The position numbers were made by a program, and so were the translations under genes. Below, piece by piece: positions 41,284 through 50,722 of a stretch of 64,000 nucleotides of DNA (position 1 is its first letter; each line of letters starts with the position of its first letter). The stretch is from the NCBI GenBank assembly GCA_020635675.1, contig JACJZJ010000001.1, positions 558,001-622,000 of the forward strand. Reading direction: 5' to 3'. The notes under the pieces were generated by a model. That model was not told the DNA's origin, did not search any database, and saw nothing but the letters and a program-made list of their open reading frames with translations. The stretch comes from Flavobacteriales bacterium (GTDB taxonomy: Bacteria; Bacteroidota; Bacteroidia; Flavobacteriales_F; PHOS-HE28).

Positions 41284-42947
41284 CCGGACCTTCAGCCGAC
41301 GCATCCCGCGCCGGCGTGTCCGGTGGTCAGATCCCCTGGGCGATCCCGGTCCTTCTGCTCGTCAGCCTGGTCGCTGGTTCCATGCTTCGTCCGGACGAGC
41401 GGGCCCCGGTATTGCGCGATCGCCATTTCGGTGCGGTCAGGCTCGAGGTCCAGGGTGATCGGATCCGTGCGGAGGCCGATCCCACCGCCACCGTGCATTA
41501 CACCTTGGACGGCCGCTTTCCGGGTCCCTGGTCCCCGCGCTTGGTGGGGGCTCTGCTGGTGGAAGGCAACGCGCGGGAAGCTGCGGCCTTGCAGCATGTG
41601 CCGACCTCCGTGCAATGGAGACCTCCCGTTCCGGGGCTCCCGACGGCCGCGGTGGTGCGTGCTTGCGCCTGCATACCGGAAGGTTGCGGCCCCGTGGCCA
41701 CACGCACGGTGGTGCCGGACCTGAATACGCTGCCGATCGTCGCGCTGACCCTGGAACCCGGTGCGCTGTTCGACCCGGATACGGGGATCTATGTTCCCGG
41801 CCATGGCCCGTTCCGAACGAACGAGGAAGCCGTGCGCAAATTCCCGGCGGACCCGAAGTGGTGGAAATACCCCGGAAACTACCAGTTCCGTGGCCGGGAA
41901 TGGCAGCGTACCGGGGTGATGGAACTCTTCGATGAGCGGGGTGCCTGGCAATGGGAGAGCGCGGTGGGGGTGCGGACCAACGGGAACAATACCCGGGGGT
42001 TCCCGCAGCACGCCCTGCGTCTGGTGTTCAAGGATCCCGTGGACCCGCCGGTGTTCGGCGGACGCGAGGGATCGGACTTCCATGCCTTCGTGCTGCGCGC
42101 GGCAGGCAACGATATGGACCGCTGCTTCTTCCGGGATGCACTGCAACATCGGATCTGCGCCGGACTTCCCTTCGGTGTGTCCGCCGGTGAACCCTGCGTG
42201 GTGTTCATCAACGGGGCCTACTGGGGGATCCATCATCTTCGGGAGAGGGTGGACGATGACGAGATCGGACGCCGCTATGGCATCGATCCCGGTCGGGTCG
42301 CCATCATCGCCGACAGAGGTGTGGTGTACCGCGGTGGTCGCAAGGCAAGGAACGACCTCATGCACCTCCTCGGCCGGCTCGCTCGCTGGGATGCCGGGTC
42401 CTCGTCCTATGCCGACAGCATCGACCACTATCTGCACCTGGACGGCATGCTGGCCTATCTGGCCGCACAGATCATCCTGGAGAACACCGATTGGCCGGAC
42501 CAGAACGTGAAATTCTGGCGATGGGAGGGTGAGCGCACTTTGGAAGTGGGACCCAGGGACGGTCGCTGGCGGGTGGAGATGGGGGACAGTGACATGGGGC
42601 TCGGTTACAATGGTGATGCGGAGTATGACATGTTCGCACATGTCGAGCGTCATGGTGGTCCCGTGGCGCAGATCTACCAGGCAGTGGTGCGCTCCCCCGC
42701 CTTGCGTGAGCGGTTCCGTGCCATCGTGCTCGGCATGTTGGACGGCCCGCTGTCGAGCGCACGGATGGTCGAGGCCGTGGACGGGATGGAACGGGAGCTC
42801 GGGCCGGAGATGCCCCGGCATATTGCGCGTTGGCGTCGTCCGGTGAGCATGACCGCGTGGCACGCGGATGTGGCACGGATGCGCACCTTTGCAACGCGGC
42901 GTGAGCAGGCCATGCGGGACCAGCTCGACCGCTATTTTCCCCGGTAA
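41280..42947 (+). CDS. CotH kinase family protein (1)
   Basis: A 555-residue protein with one N-terminal membrane segment (about residues 17-35), so probably anchored with an extracytoplasmic domain. The CotH-type core is seen as VGVRTNGNNTRGFPQHALRLVFK, FVLRAAGNDMDRCFFRDAL, VVFINGAYWGIHHLRERVDDD, LENTDWPDQNVKFWR (Asp404) and WRVEMGDSDMGLGYN (Asp436, Asp438), matching spore-coat CotH and its Bacteroidota relatives, which are atypical kinases. N-terminal VHYTLDGRFPG is a chitobiase-like turn. The role in glycan or protein phosphorylation here is inferred. The next gene starts 7 bp on. Confidence 0.85.
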   Translation: MTGPSADASRAGVSGGQIPWAIPVLLLVSLVAGSMLRPDERAPVLRDRHFGAVRLEVQGDRIRAEADPTATVHYTLDGRFPGPWSPRLVGALLVEGNAREAAALQHVPTSVQWRPPVPGLPTAAVVRACACIPEGCGPVATRTVVPDLNTLPIVALTLEPGALFDPDTGIYVPGHGPFRTNEEAVRKFPADPKWWKYPGNYQFRGREWQRTGVMELFDERGAWQWESAVGVRTNGNNTRGFPQHALRLVFKDPVDPPVFGGREGSDFHAFVLRAAGNDMDRCFFRDALQHRICAGLPFGVSAGEPCVVFINGAYWGIHHLRERVDDDEIGRRYGIDPGRVAIIADRGVVYRGGRKARNDLMHLLGRLARWDAGSSSYADSIDHYLHLDGMLAYLAAQIILENTDWPDQNVKFWRWEGERTLEVGPRDGRWRVEMGDSDMGLGYNGDAEYDMFAHVERHGGPVAQIYQAVVRSPALRERFRAIVLGMLDGPLSSARMVEAVDGMERELGPEMPRHIARWRRPVSMTAWHADVARMRTFATRREQAMRDQLDRYFPR

Positions 42948-42954
42948 AGGAACG

Positions 42955-44325
42955 ATGCTGGACTACATCCGTGAGGAGCTCCAATTCCTGGTCATCCTGC
43001 TGCTGTGGGTGCTGGTGACCATCTACTTCGGTCCGGCGATCTACATGGTGCTCCCGCTGTCGGTGTTCCTTTTCGCACGGCGTGAGGCGTGGGCTGATGC
43101 GGTGTTCGGATTCCTGCTGATCCTGATCCTCTCGGACATGACGCCGGACATCTTCGCCATGCGGAAGATCAAGACGGCCAAGTATGCCTACATCATCGCG
43201 ATGTCGCTGGTGCTCTTCATCGAGCGTCGTCGCTTCGAGCCGCTGGCCCGGGTCTTCCCCGTTTTCCTGCCCTTCTTCGTGTATTCCTTCTTTCCGCTGG
43301 TTTGGAGCAGCGAGCCGATCGTCGGGGTGTCGAAGACGATATCCTACGGCCTGCTCTACCTGATCGTGCCGAACTACGTGCTGTCCGGATACCGCAGGAT
43401 GGGTTGGCCCTTCTTCCGGAACCTGATGTATTTCATCGTCACGGTGCTGCTGATGAGCCTGCTCCTGCGCCACATCCAGCATTGGTGGGTCTATATCGGT
43501 GGCCGTTTTCGGGGGCTCTTCGGCAATCCCAACGGGCTGGGCATCTTCACCTTCCTTGTCTTCATGTTGTTCTCGGTGATCGATCATCTCAACCGTGACC
43601 TGTTCCCGCGATTCCAGAAGCTATTCATCTATGGGGTCATCATCTACTTCATGCTCGAGTGCGGATCCAGGACGGCCCTGGCCGCCACGCTGATGTTCGC
43701 TGCCTTTGGCCGTGTGTTCCGCCTGTCCCAGTTCATCGGTTTCATCTCCATCGTCACGTTCATCCTGCTGCTCACCTTCATCATGGCGAACCTGGACACC
43801 ATCGTCATCGACCTTGGCCTGCAGGACACCTTGCGTCTGGACACATTGGACGACGCGAGCGGTCGCTACATCGCATGGCGCTTCGCATGGGAACACATCC
43901 AGGACTTCTTCATCTTCGGCGGCGGATTCGGCAATGACGAATGGATCATGCGGCACAATTACGCCTATCTCCGGACGCTCGGCCACCATGGCGGCGTGCA
44001 CAACAGCTACCTCACGATGTGGTTCAACTGCGGGATCATGGGGCTGCTGATCTACTTCCGGAGCTTCTTCCTCATCTTTTTCAAGGCCAGCAAGTTCGTG
44101 CCGTTCGCGTTCGCCATCATGTTCTCCGTGATGTTCTCCGTGCTCTACGAGTCCTGGCTCACGGGGTCTCTGAATCCGTTCACCATCATCCTTGTCGTGA
44201 TCCTCACCATGCTCACCGAGGAGGAGATCGTTGAATGGCAGACCCATGAGCATGCGCGACGGGTGGAACAGGAGGAGGCCGCTGCCCTTCCGGTCATTGC
44301 CGTGGCCGGTGGTGCCCGATCTTGA
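42955..44325 (+). CDS. O-antigen polymerase/ligase-like membrane protein
   Basis: A 456-residue protein with about 10-12 membrane segments and the Wzy/WaaL-family periplasmic loop: RGLFGNPNGLGIFTFLVF, RTALAATLMFAAFGR, then SGRYIAWRFAWEHIQDFFIFGGGFGNDEW and HHGGVHNSYLTMWFNCG. These match O-antigen ligases and polymerases; the two cannot be told apart by sequence. Its position between two CotH genes, with export by an ABC system, makes a ligase or a separate Wzy-dependent chain possible. Confidence 0.85.
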   Translation: MLDYIREELQFLVILLLWVLVTIYFGPAIYMVLPLSVFLFARREAWADAVFGFLLILILSDMTPDIFAMRKIKTAKYAYIIAMSLVLFIERRRFEPLARVFPVFLPFFVYSFFPLVWSSEPIVGVSKTISYGLLYLIVPNYVLSGYRRMGWPFFRNLMYFIVTVLLMSLLLRHIQHWWVYIGGRFRGLFGNPNGLGIFTFLVFMLFSVIDHLNRDLFPRFQKLFIYGVIIYFMLECGSRTALAATLMFAAFGRVFRLSQFIGFISIVTFILLLTFIMANLDTIVIDLGLQDTLRLDTLDDASGRYIAWRFAWEHIQDFFIFGGGFGNDEWIMRHNYAYLRTLGHHGGVHNSYLTMWFNCGIMGLLIYFRSFFLIFFKASKFVPFAFAIMFSVMFSVLYESWLTGSLNPFTIILVVILTMLTEEEIVEWQTHEHARRVEQEEAAALPVIAVAGGARS

Positions 44326-44332
44326 TGTGCAG

Positions 44333-46819
44333 ATGCAGAAGCGACGAACGATCCTCATCCTGCTGGTCCTGGCGCTGCTCGTCGGGGCTGGTGCCTGGAC
44401 AGCGGACCGGTTCCTGAAGCGACGCGACCATCCTGGACTGTTCGTCTTTCTTCATCAGTGGGCCACGAACTATCCAAAGAGCTTCACCGTGGACCCTCCC
44501 TTGCTGCGGATCCAGGTCGGAACGAAGGAAATGGACCACCTGCAGGAGGTGGTGAACAAGGCCCTGGAACGTGGTGTGATCATGCCGGAGGGCGATCACT
44601 ACGTCGATGCGGAGATCACAGCCGGGGATGATCATTTCCGGGCGGACCTGCGCATCAAGGGCAAGATGACCGACCATGTGTCGGGTCGCAAGTGGAGCTT
44701 CCGGGTGATCGCCAAGAAGGGGGGAGGGTTCCGGGGCATGCGGCGGTTCAGCCTGCAGCATCCGGGCACGCGGAACTACCTCTGCGATTGGTTCTATCAC
44801 CGGCTGATGAGCGGTGAAGGCCTGGTGGCCCTGCGCTATGGCTTCTGCAAGGTGGAACTGAACGGGGAGGACCTGGGCGTCTATGCGTACGAGGAACACT
44901 TCGGCGAAGAGCTTGTCGAGAACAATGCCCGTGTTCCGGGCCCCGTGCTCCGGTTCGATCCGGCGCTGTTCTGGGAGCATCGGTTGAACGGCATCCGGGG
45001 TGTGGCCGTGAACGACGCCTATGGTGCCTATCAGGCCGCAGCGCTGGATGCCTATGGGACCAAGGGTATTGCGAAGGACCCGGAGCAGCACGCGATCTAT
45101 GAGCAGGCACTGGCGCTGGTCGATGCGTTCCGCCGCGGCCGCCTGCCTGCCTCCGAGGTGTTCGATGTCGACCGGACGGCGAGGCGCCTGGCCCTGCTGG
45201 ACCTGGTGGGCGGCCATCACAGTATGGATTGGAGCGATGTGAAGTTCTACTACGACCCGGTGGCCCGAAGGTTGGAACCGGTGAGCTACGAGAGCTTCAG
45301 CGCCTTCCCGATCCGGGAGCTGGCCGGTGCCTATGCCTTTCAGGGTGGCTTCCGCGAGAGCGACGATCTCCACCGACAGTTGTTCAATGATCCGGAGATC
45401 ATGCGGGCCTATGTGCATCACCTCGAGCGGTACATGCGCAAGGAATTCCTGGATAGTACCTTCCAAGTGATCGGGCCCGACCTGGATTCCGCCGGTGCCA
45501 TGCTTTTTGGCGAGTTTCCCTACAAGCCCCTGGACCGTTCCATCTACTACGGGGATCAGCGGGCGATCCGTGCCCTGCTCGCCGCACCGGCGCCCTTGCA
45601 TGTCCACCTTCAGCGTGTTCACGGCGATACGGTCGACCTGATTGCAATACCGACCGACGCCTTGCCGGTTCAGGTGGATCGGATCGAATGGGAAGGGGGG
45701 GCCTCGGGACCGCCCATTGGACGTTCCCTTGTTCCGGCTCGCCAACGAGGCCGAGTGGGTATCCCTTATTCCCTGCAAATGACCTGTTCGGGGCCGATCT
45801 CGCCGGACGACCTGCCAAAGGGCGGCCTGCGCTGCCACCTGCTCGGTTCGCGACGGTCGGTCCTGGTGCCCATATCCCCGTTCCGGCTGGACAGCGCGCT
45901 GGCGATGGGTGCCATCGCTCCCGCTCGAGGCGGTCCGGACCTCTTCCCGTTCGTTCAGGTGGATGAGGATGCGCGTGAGGTCCGCATCCTCCCGGGCGCC
46001 TGGCGGATCGAACGCGATCTGGTCGTTCCAGAAGGCTACGTGGTGAAGGCTTTCGCCCCCCTGCACCTGACCCTCGCGCGGAACGTGTCCATCACCAGCC
46101 GATCGCCGTTGGAGTGGATCGGCACCGAGGACATGCCGATCCTTGTGGATGCGGACAGCGCAGGCTCCGGTGGTGTCCACGTCATCGAGGCCGGTCGCCC
46201 ATCGCGCCTGGAGCATGTCCGGTTCATGGACCTGCGCTCGCCCGGCGATGCGGAGTTGCCCAAAGGGGATGTCAGCTTCCACCGGTCACCTGTGCACCTG
46301 GCGCACGTGTACTTCACCGGGAACGGTGCCACTTTGCTGTATCTCACCCTGTCCAACGCGACTTTGGAGGAGTGCCGTATGGTCGGTGGGCGGGACCAAC
46401 TGGAAGCGCTGTTCTGTACGCTCCGGTCGGGCGGTTCGGGCTTCACTGGTGCCGGCGACGATGCGCTCACCATCATCGGAGGCGAAGCGGTGATCGACGA
46501 TTCCTGGATCTCTGATTGCAAAGGGTCCGGCATCAAGTCCGAAGTGCACGCACGGGTCGCCTGCAGCGGTGTGCGGATCACGGATGCCGGCACGGGCCTG
46601 AACACGTCGGATGCGGGGGAGGTCTTGATGAAGGGCGGTTCCGTACAAGCAAAGCGGGTCGCTCATGCGGGCAAGGCCGCGATGCGCTACGGACCCTGTC
46701 TGGTGGTGCTGGAGGATGTTGCAGCGGATGTGGAGGGGCACGTCGAACGGGAGGCCGGGAGCGTGTTGAAAGTGAATGGAAAGGAGATGGGTGGCAGCAA
46801 GGCCCTTACCGGCACATGA
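44333..46819 (+). CDS. CotH kinase family protein (2) with C-terminal beta-helix-like region
   Basis: An 828-residue protein with an N-terminal membrane anchor (residues about 4-24) and a CotH-like kinase domain: ADLRIKGKMTDHVSGRKWSFRV, MRRFSLQHPGTRNYLCDW, CKVELNGEDLGVYAYEEHF, and GGHHSMDWSDVKFYYDP (Asp299, Lys304) with LEPVSYES. From about residue 560 a long repetitive beta-strand region (FTGNGATLLYLTLSNATLEEC, GAGDDALTIIGGEAVIDDSW, ISDCKGSGIKSEVHARV) looks like a right-handed beta-helix, which usually binds or cuts glycans. It differs from the 41280 gene in layout. Its TGA overlaps the next ATG. Confidence 0.83.
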   Translation: MQKRRTILILLVLALLVGAGAWTADRFLKRRDHPGLFVFLHQWATNYPKSFTVDPPLLRIQVGTKEMDHLQEVVNKALERGVIMPEGDHYVDAEITAGDDHFRADLRIKGKMTDHVSGRKWSFRVIAKKGGGFRGMRRFSLQHPGTRNYLCDWFYHRLMSGEGLVALRYGFCKVELNGEDLGVYAYEEHFGEELVENNARVPGPVLRFDPALFWEHRLNGIRGVAVNDAYGAYQAAALDAYGTKGIAKDPEQHAIYEQALALVDAFRRGRLPASEVFDVDRTARRLALLDLVGGHHSMDWSDVKFYYDPVARRLEPVSYESFSAFPIRELAGAYAFQGGFRESDDLHRQLFNDPEIMRAYVHHLERYMRKEFLDSTFQVIGPDLDSAGAMLFGEFPYKPLDRSIYYGDQRAIRALLAAPAPLHVHLQRVHGDTVDLIAIPTDALPVQVDRIEWEGGASGPPIGRSLVPARQRGRVGIPYSLQMTCSGPISPDDLPKGGLRCHLLGSRRSVLVPISPFRLDSALAMGAIAPARGGPDLFPFVQVDEDAREVRILPGAWRIERDLVVPEGYVVKAFAPLHLTLARNVSITSRSPLEWIGTEDMPILVDADSAGSGGVHVIEAGRPSRLEHVRFMDLRSPGDAELPKGDVSFHRSPVHLAHVYFTGNGATLLYLTLSNATLEECRMVGGRDQLEALFCTLRSGGSGFTGAGDDALTIIGGEAVIDDSWISDCKGSGIKSEVHARVACSGVRITDAGTGLNTSDAGEVLMKGGSVQAKRVAHAGKAAMRYGPCLVVLEDVAADVEGHVEREAGSVLKVNGKEMGGSKALTGT

Positions 46820-47865
46820 GTTCGAAGCCCTGCATCCATGCGGCCCTTCGGACCATCGGCATGATCGGTCCCCTGGCCTTGGGGTCCGCCGCGGTCGCAC
46901 AGGTGTCACCGTTCAATGGACGCGCGGTGCCGAACGCGGGCAGCACCGGCCATTTTCGCATCCTCATCGGAGGTCATTTCCACGGCGCGAGCACGAATCG
47001 AAGTGGTTTTCCAGCCGGCACGCTGCTGGCGAACCTGGACACGATCAATGCGCTCGGCGCGCAGTTGATGCTGAGCACGGGCGACCTTTACCTCGACCCG
47101 GTGCGCGACCATGACCGCTACGCGCGCGCGTTCTTCGATCGTCTCCGGATGCCGCTCTTCAACGCACCTGGAAACCATGACGTGCGCGAAGGCATGGAGC
47201 GCCGGGCGCAACGGATCCACGCCGGGCGCACGGAGATCGTGCTGTTCGATACGGAGGCGCATGACAGCGACCTGGCGCCGGACGATCTCGCCACCCTGGA
47301 CAGCCTGTTCCTATTGGCGGATGCTGCTTCGTGCGATCGGGTCTTCATCCTCAGCCATCGACCGATCTGGTCGGAGGGCGATCCACGGTACGCCGATCTG
47401 TTCCCGGGGAACACACATGCCCTGGGGGGTATCAATTTCGCAGCGGAGGTGCGCCCGCGTCTGGAGCGGATCGGTGCGCGGGTGCCCGTATTCTGGATCA
47501 GTGGCAGCATGGGCGGGTCAGCGCCCGCGAGCATCTTCATGCGATCGGAGGGGAACGGCATCACGTTCATGCAGTGCGCGATACGTGACGAATTGCGTGA
47601 TGCCCTGCTCATCGCCGACATCGGGTCGGACGGGGTACGATGGCAGGCGCTCTCATTGACCGACCGACATTTGGCGGCTCCCGAGACCTATGACATGGAT
47701 TGGTGGAGGGAGCACCAGCGCGGATCACAGGACCTGAACTGGCGGTTGCTCCCCTACCTCATGCGGACCACCGTGCTGCACCCGGCCTTCCGGTGGGGCA
47801 TGCTCGCCGGTGCGCTGCTCCTGTTGCTCCCTTTCTTGTGGTGGAGGTCCCGTCGCGGACCGTGA
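46816..47865 (+). CDS. Calcineurin-like metallophosphatase family protein, membrane-anchored
   Basis: A 349-residue secreted or anchored protein: signal peptide (about 1-32, ending AVAQ), metallophosphoesterase landmarks STGDLYLDP (GD motif), FNAPGNHDVREG (GNHD), ILSHRPIW (GH-like) and a C-terminal membrane segment (WGMLAGALLLLLPFLWW) followed by RSRRGP. The first motif reads GGHFHGAS rather than the usual DxH, and the last GHxH motif is not seen, so metal binding may be altered. The ATGA overlap ties it to the CotH gene, suggesting opposing phosphorylation and dephosphorylation roles. Confidence 0.78.
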   Translation: MSSKPCIHAALRTIGMIGPLALGSAAVAQVSPFNGRAVPNAGSTGHFRILIGGHFHGASTNRSGFPAGTLLANLDTINALGAQLMLSTGDLYLDPVRDHDRYARAFFDRLRMPLFNAPGNHDVREGMERRAQRIHAGRTEIVLFDTEAHDSDLAPDDLATLDSLFLLADAASCDRVFILSHRPIWSEGDPRYADLFPGNTHALGGINFAAEVRPRLERIGARVPVFWISGSMGGSAPASIFMRSEGNGITFMQCAIRDELRDALLIADIGSDGVRWQALSLTDRHLAAPETYDMDWWREHQRGSQDLNWRLLPYLMRTTVLHPAFRWGMLAGALLLLLPFLWWRSRRGP

Positions 47866-47873
47866 GGCTTTGC

Positions 47874-47881
47874 TAGCTTCG
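47874..47881 (+). promoter_or_regulatory. -7 box for the epimerase/AsnB unit
   Basis: TAGCTTCG (TAnnTTCG), 17 bp before ATG 47899, in the gap after the phosphatase gene. Confidence 0.45.
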
Positions 47882-47898
47882 CCGCTCGATCGACGCCC

Positions 47899-48834
47899 AT
47901 GGCACGCATCCTGGTCACCGGTGGAGCGGGTTTCATCGCCAGCGAACTGGCACTTCGACTCGCCGATGATCCCGGGAACGAAGTGGTGGTGGTGGACAAC
48001 CTACTGACGGGCGATCTGCGCAAACTGCCCGTCGAGGGGCGGCGGAACCTGTATTTCATCAAATGCGATGTGAACCGGTACGAGGACATCAGCGCGGTTT
48101 TCTTTGCGCACCGTTTCGAGTTCGTCTTCCATTACGCGGCGGTCGTTGGTGTGAAACGCACCATCGACAACCCGGTGATGGTGCTGCGCGATGTGGAGGG
48201 GATCCGCAACGTGCTCGACCTGTGCAAGAACACCGGTGTGCAGCGGATCTTCTTCTCGAGTTCCAGCGAGGTCTATGGTGAACCCGTGGAGATCCCGCAG
48301 AACGAACGCACGACGCCGCTGAACTCCAAGCTGCCGTACGCCATCGTCAAGAACCTGGGTGAGGCGTTCATGCGCTCCTACCACAAGGAGTACGGCCTGT
48401 CCTACACGATCTTCCGTTTTTTCAATACCTATGGACCGAAGCAGAGCAAGGATTTCGTGGTGTCCAAGTTCATCCGCTCGGCGCTTGAGGGTGAGGACCT
48501 GACGATATACGGGGATGGGAGCCAGACACGCACGTTCTGCTACATCGATGACAACATCGATGCCTGCCTGCGCGCCTTCCGGAGCGGTCTGGTGGAAAAT
48601 GATGTGGTCAACATCGGCTCGGACCAGGAGATCAGCATCCTGGACCTGGCGCGCACTATCATCGAATTGACCGGCAGCCGTTCCGGGATCGTGAACGTGC
48701 CACCCCTTGAAGAGGGGGACATGACGCGCCGGATGCCAGATATCGCCCGTATGCGTGACCTGCTCGGACGAGACCTTGTCCCTCTGCATGCGGGCATCGA
48801 ACGGATCCTGGCGGACACCCGGTTCATCGCCTGA
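47899..48834 (+). CDS. NAD-dependent epimerase/decarboxylase-like SDR (UXS-like)
   Basis: A 311-residue extended SDR. It has TGGAGFIASELALRL at the nucleotide site (Gly-to-Ala change in the usual GFIGS), VVDNLLTG, YAAVVGVKRTIDNP, SSSSEVYGEP, catalytic YAIVK, RFFNTYGPKQSKDFVVSKF and YGDGSQTRTFCYIDDNIDACL. The DGSQTRTFCYIDD and RFFNTYGP strings are typical of UDP-glucuronate decarboxylases and related epimerases. The final base of the stop is the first base of the asnB ATG. Confidence 0.87.
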   Translation: MARILVTGGAGFIASELALRLADDPGNEVVVVDNLLTGDLRKLPVEGRRNLYFIKCDVNRYEDISAVFFAHRFEFVFHYAAVVGVKRTIDNPVMVLRDVEGIRNVLDLCKNTGVQRIFFSSSSEVYGEPVEIPQNERTTPLNSKLPYAIVKNLGEAFMRSYHKEYGLSYTIFRFFNTYGPKQSKDFVVSKFIRSALEGEDLTIYGDGSQTRTFCYIDDNIDACLRAFRSGLVENDVVNIGSDQEISILDLARTIIELTGSRSGIVNVPPLEEGDMTRRMPDIARMRDLLGRDLVPLHAGIERILADTRFIA

Positions 48835-50708
48835 TGTGCGGCATCGCCGGCATCGTCGGCCTCAACGGCCTATCCGATCCAGCTGCGACGATGCGTCGGA
48901 TGACCGATGCGCTCGCCCACCGCGGTCCGGACGCGGAGGGTGTGCACATCGCTTCCGATGTCGTGTTGGGGCACAGAAGGCTCAGCATCATCGATCTGTC
49001 CCACGCGGCCGATCAGCCGTTCCGGAGCCCGGACGGCCGCTATGCCATGGTGTTCAATGGGGAGATCTACAACTACCGTTCGATCCGGGCGGAATTGAAC
49101 GACTTCGAGCCAAGGACCAACGGGGATACCGAGGTCCTTCTGGCCGCATACGTTCGTTGGGGTGACGCATGTTTGCACCGTTTGCGGGGCATGTTCGCCT
49201 TCGCGATCTGGGACGATCAGGAACAGGAGTTGTTCCTCGCACGTGACCGGATCGGGATCAAGCCTTTGTACTACCATGACGGGGACGCGCACTTCATTTT
49301 CGCCAGTGAGCTCAGGGCCCTGCTGGCCTCCGATCGGCTGCCGCGTGCCCTGGACCGGATCGCGCTAGCTGATCTGATGCGCTACCAGACGGTCCATGCG
49401 CCGGCCACATTGGTGAGGGATGTGCACATGCTCCGGCCCGGCCATTGGATGCGGGTCAGCGGTGGCGAGGTGCACATGGAGCGATGGTACGATCTCGCGC
49501 ATGCTGCGGAGACCCATGCGGCGGAACTCCCCCTGGCTACGATCCATCGGGAGGTCCGCGAGCGGTTCACGCGTGCGGTGGAGGAACGACTGGTGGCCGA
49601 CGTGCCCTTCGGTGCGTTCCTCAGCGGGGGCATCGACAGCAGCGCCGTCGTGGGAGCGATGGCACAGGTCAGCACGGATCCCGTGCACACGTTCACGGTC
49701 ACCTTCGATGAGTCGGCGTACAGCGAGGCGCGCTACGCGGATATCATCGCCAGGCGCTTTCGCACCGAACATACCGAGATCCGCGCGCGGCCCGATGACC
49801 TGCTGCGCGCGCTGCCCGATGCCCTGGCGGCCATGGACCATCCGAGCGTGGACGGGCCGAACACCTGGCTGGTCTCCAGGGAGACCAGGCGTGCAGGTAT
49901 CACCATGGCCTTGAGCGGTCTGGGTGGTGATGAGCTTTTCGCAGGCTATCCGGTCTTTGCGCGCACGCTCGCGCTGTGGGATAGACGCTGGGTGACGCAG
50001 TTCCCCGTTGAGCTTCGCAGGCTGGTGGGTCTTCTGTTGCGCCTGCTGAAGCGGGGGCCTGAAGGCACCAAGGCGGCGGAGCTGCTCGGCCTGCCCGGTT
50101 TTTCAGTGGATGATACTTATCCGATCTCGCGCCTTGCTTTCACGGACCGTGAGCTCTCCGGCCTGATGCCCCGGTCCACTTCCATACCGAATGCGGTCCG
50201 TTCGATCCTGCATGACCTGATCCGCACGGAGGAGGCCTACGCGCTGCCCTTCCTTTCCCAGGTATCGTTGGCGGAGCTCAGCACCTATCTGCCCAATATC
50301 CTGCTGCGCGATACGGACCAGATGAGCATGGCACATGCCCTTGAGGTCCGGGTGCCGTTCCTCGACCATGACCTCATCGGCCTCGTTCTCGGAGTGGATG
50401 ACGCGCGCAAGTATCCGCACACCCCAAAGCAGCTCTTGACCGATGCCTTGGGCGATCTTCTTCCGCGCGTCATCATCGACCGACCGAAGATGGGCTTCAC
50501 GCTGCCTTGGGAGGATTGGATGCGGAACGAACTGCGGAGCTTCTGCGCGGCCAAACTGCAGGCGCTCGGTGCACGGGACCTGCTCGAGGCGCGTGGCATC
50601 GATGGCTTGTGGTCGCGCTTCCTGGCCCGTGACCGACGGGTGAACTGGGCCCGGATCTGGTTCCTGGTGGTCCTTGAGGACTGGTTGGACCGCAATGCCA
50701 TCCAGTGA
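48834..50708 (+). CDS. asnB: Asparagine synthase (glutamine-hydrolysing)-like amidotransferase
   Basis: A 624-residue protein with an N-terminal class-II glutaminase domain (MCGIAGIVGL, nucleophile Cys2; RGPDAEGV; FNGEIYNYRSIR) and a C-terminal ATP-pyrophosphatase synthetase domain with SGGIDSSAVV (residues 264-273), TFDESAYSEARYA and LSGLGGDELFAGYP. Full-length and intact. In polysaccharide loci AsnB-like enzymes often amidate uronic acids or other acids rather than making free asparagine, and the two uronate-type epimerases nearby fit that idea; ordinary asparagine synthesis is equally possible. The gene ends at a shared terminator. Confidence 0.92.
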   Translation: MCGIAGIVGLNGLSDPAATMRRMTDALAHRGPDAEGVHIASDVVLGHRRLSIIDLSHAADQPFRSPDGRYAMVFNGEIYNYRSIRAELNDFEPRTNGDTEVLLAAYVRWGDACLHRLRGMFAFAIWDDQEQELFLARDRIGIKPLYYHDGDAHFIFASELRALLASDRLPRALDRIALADLMRYQTVHAPATLVRDVHMLRPGHWMRVSGGEVHMERWYDLAHAAETHAAELPLATIHREVRERFTRAVEERLVADVPFGAFLSGGIDSSAVVGAMAQVSTDPVHTFTVTFDESAYSEARYADIIARRFRTEHTEIRARPDDLLRALPDALAAMDHPSVDGPNTWLVSRETRRAGITMALSGLGGDELFAGYPVFARTLALWDRRWVTQFPVELRRLVGLLLRLLKRGPEGTKAAELLGLPGFSVDDTYPISRLAFTDRELSGLMPRSTSIPNAVRSILHDLIRTEEAYALPFLSQVSLAELSTYLPNILLRDTDQMSMAHALEVRVPFLDHDLIGLVLGVDDARKYPHTPKQLLTDALGDLLPRVIIDRPKMGFTLPWEDWMRNELRSFCAAKLQALGARDLLEARGIDGLWSRFLARDRRVNWARIWFLVVLEDWLDRNAIQ

Positions 50709-50722
50709 TCCGGCCATGAAAA

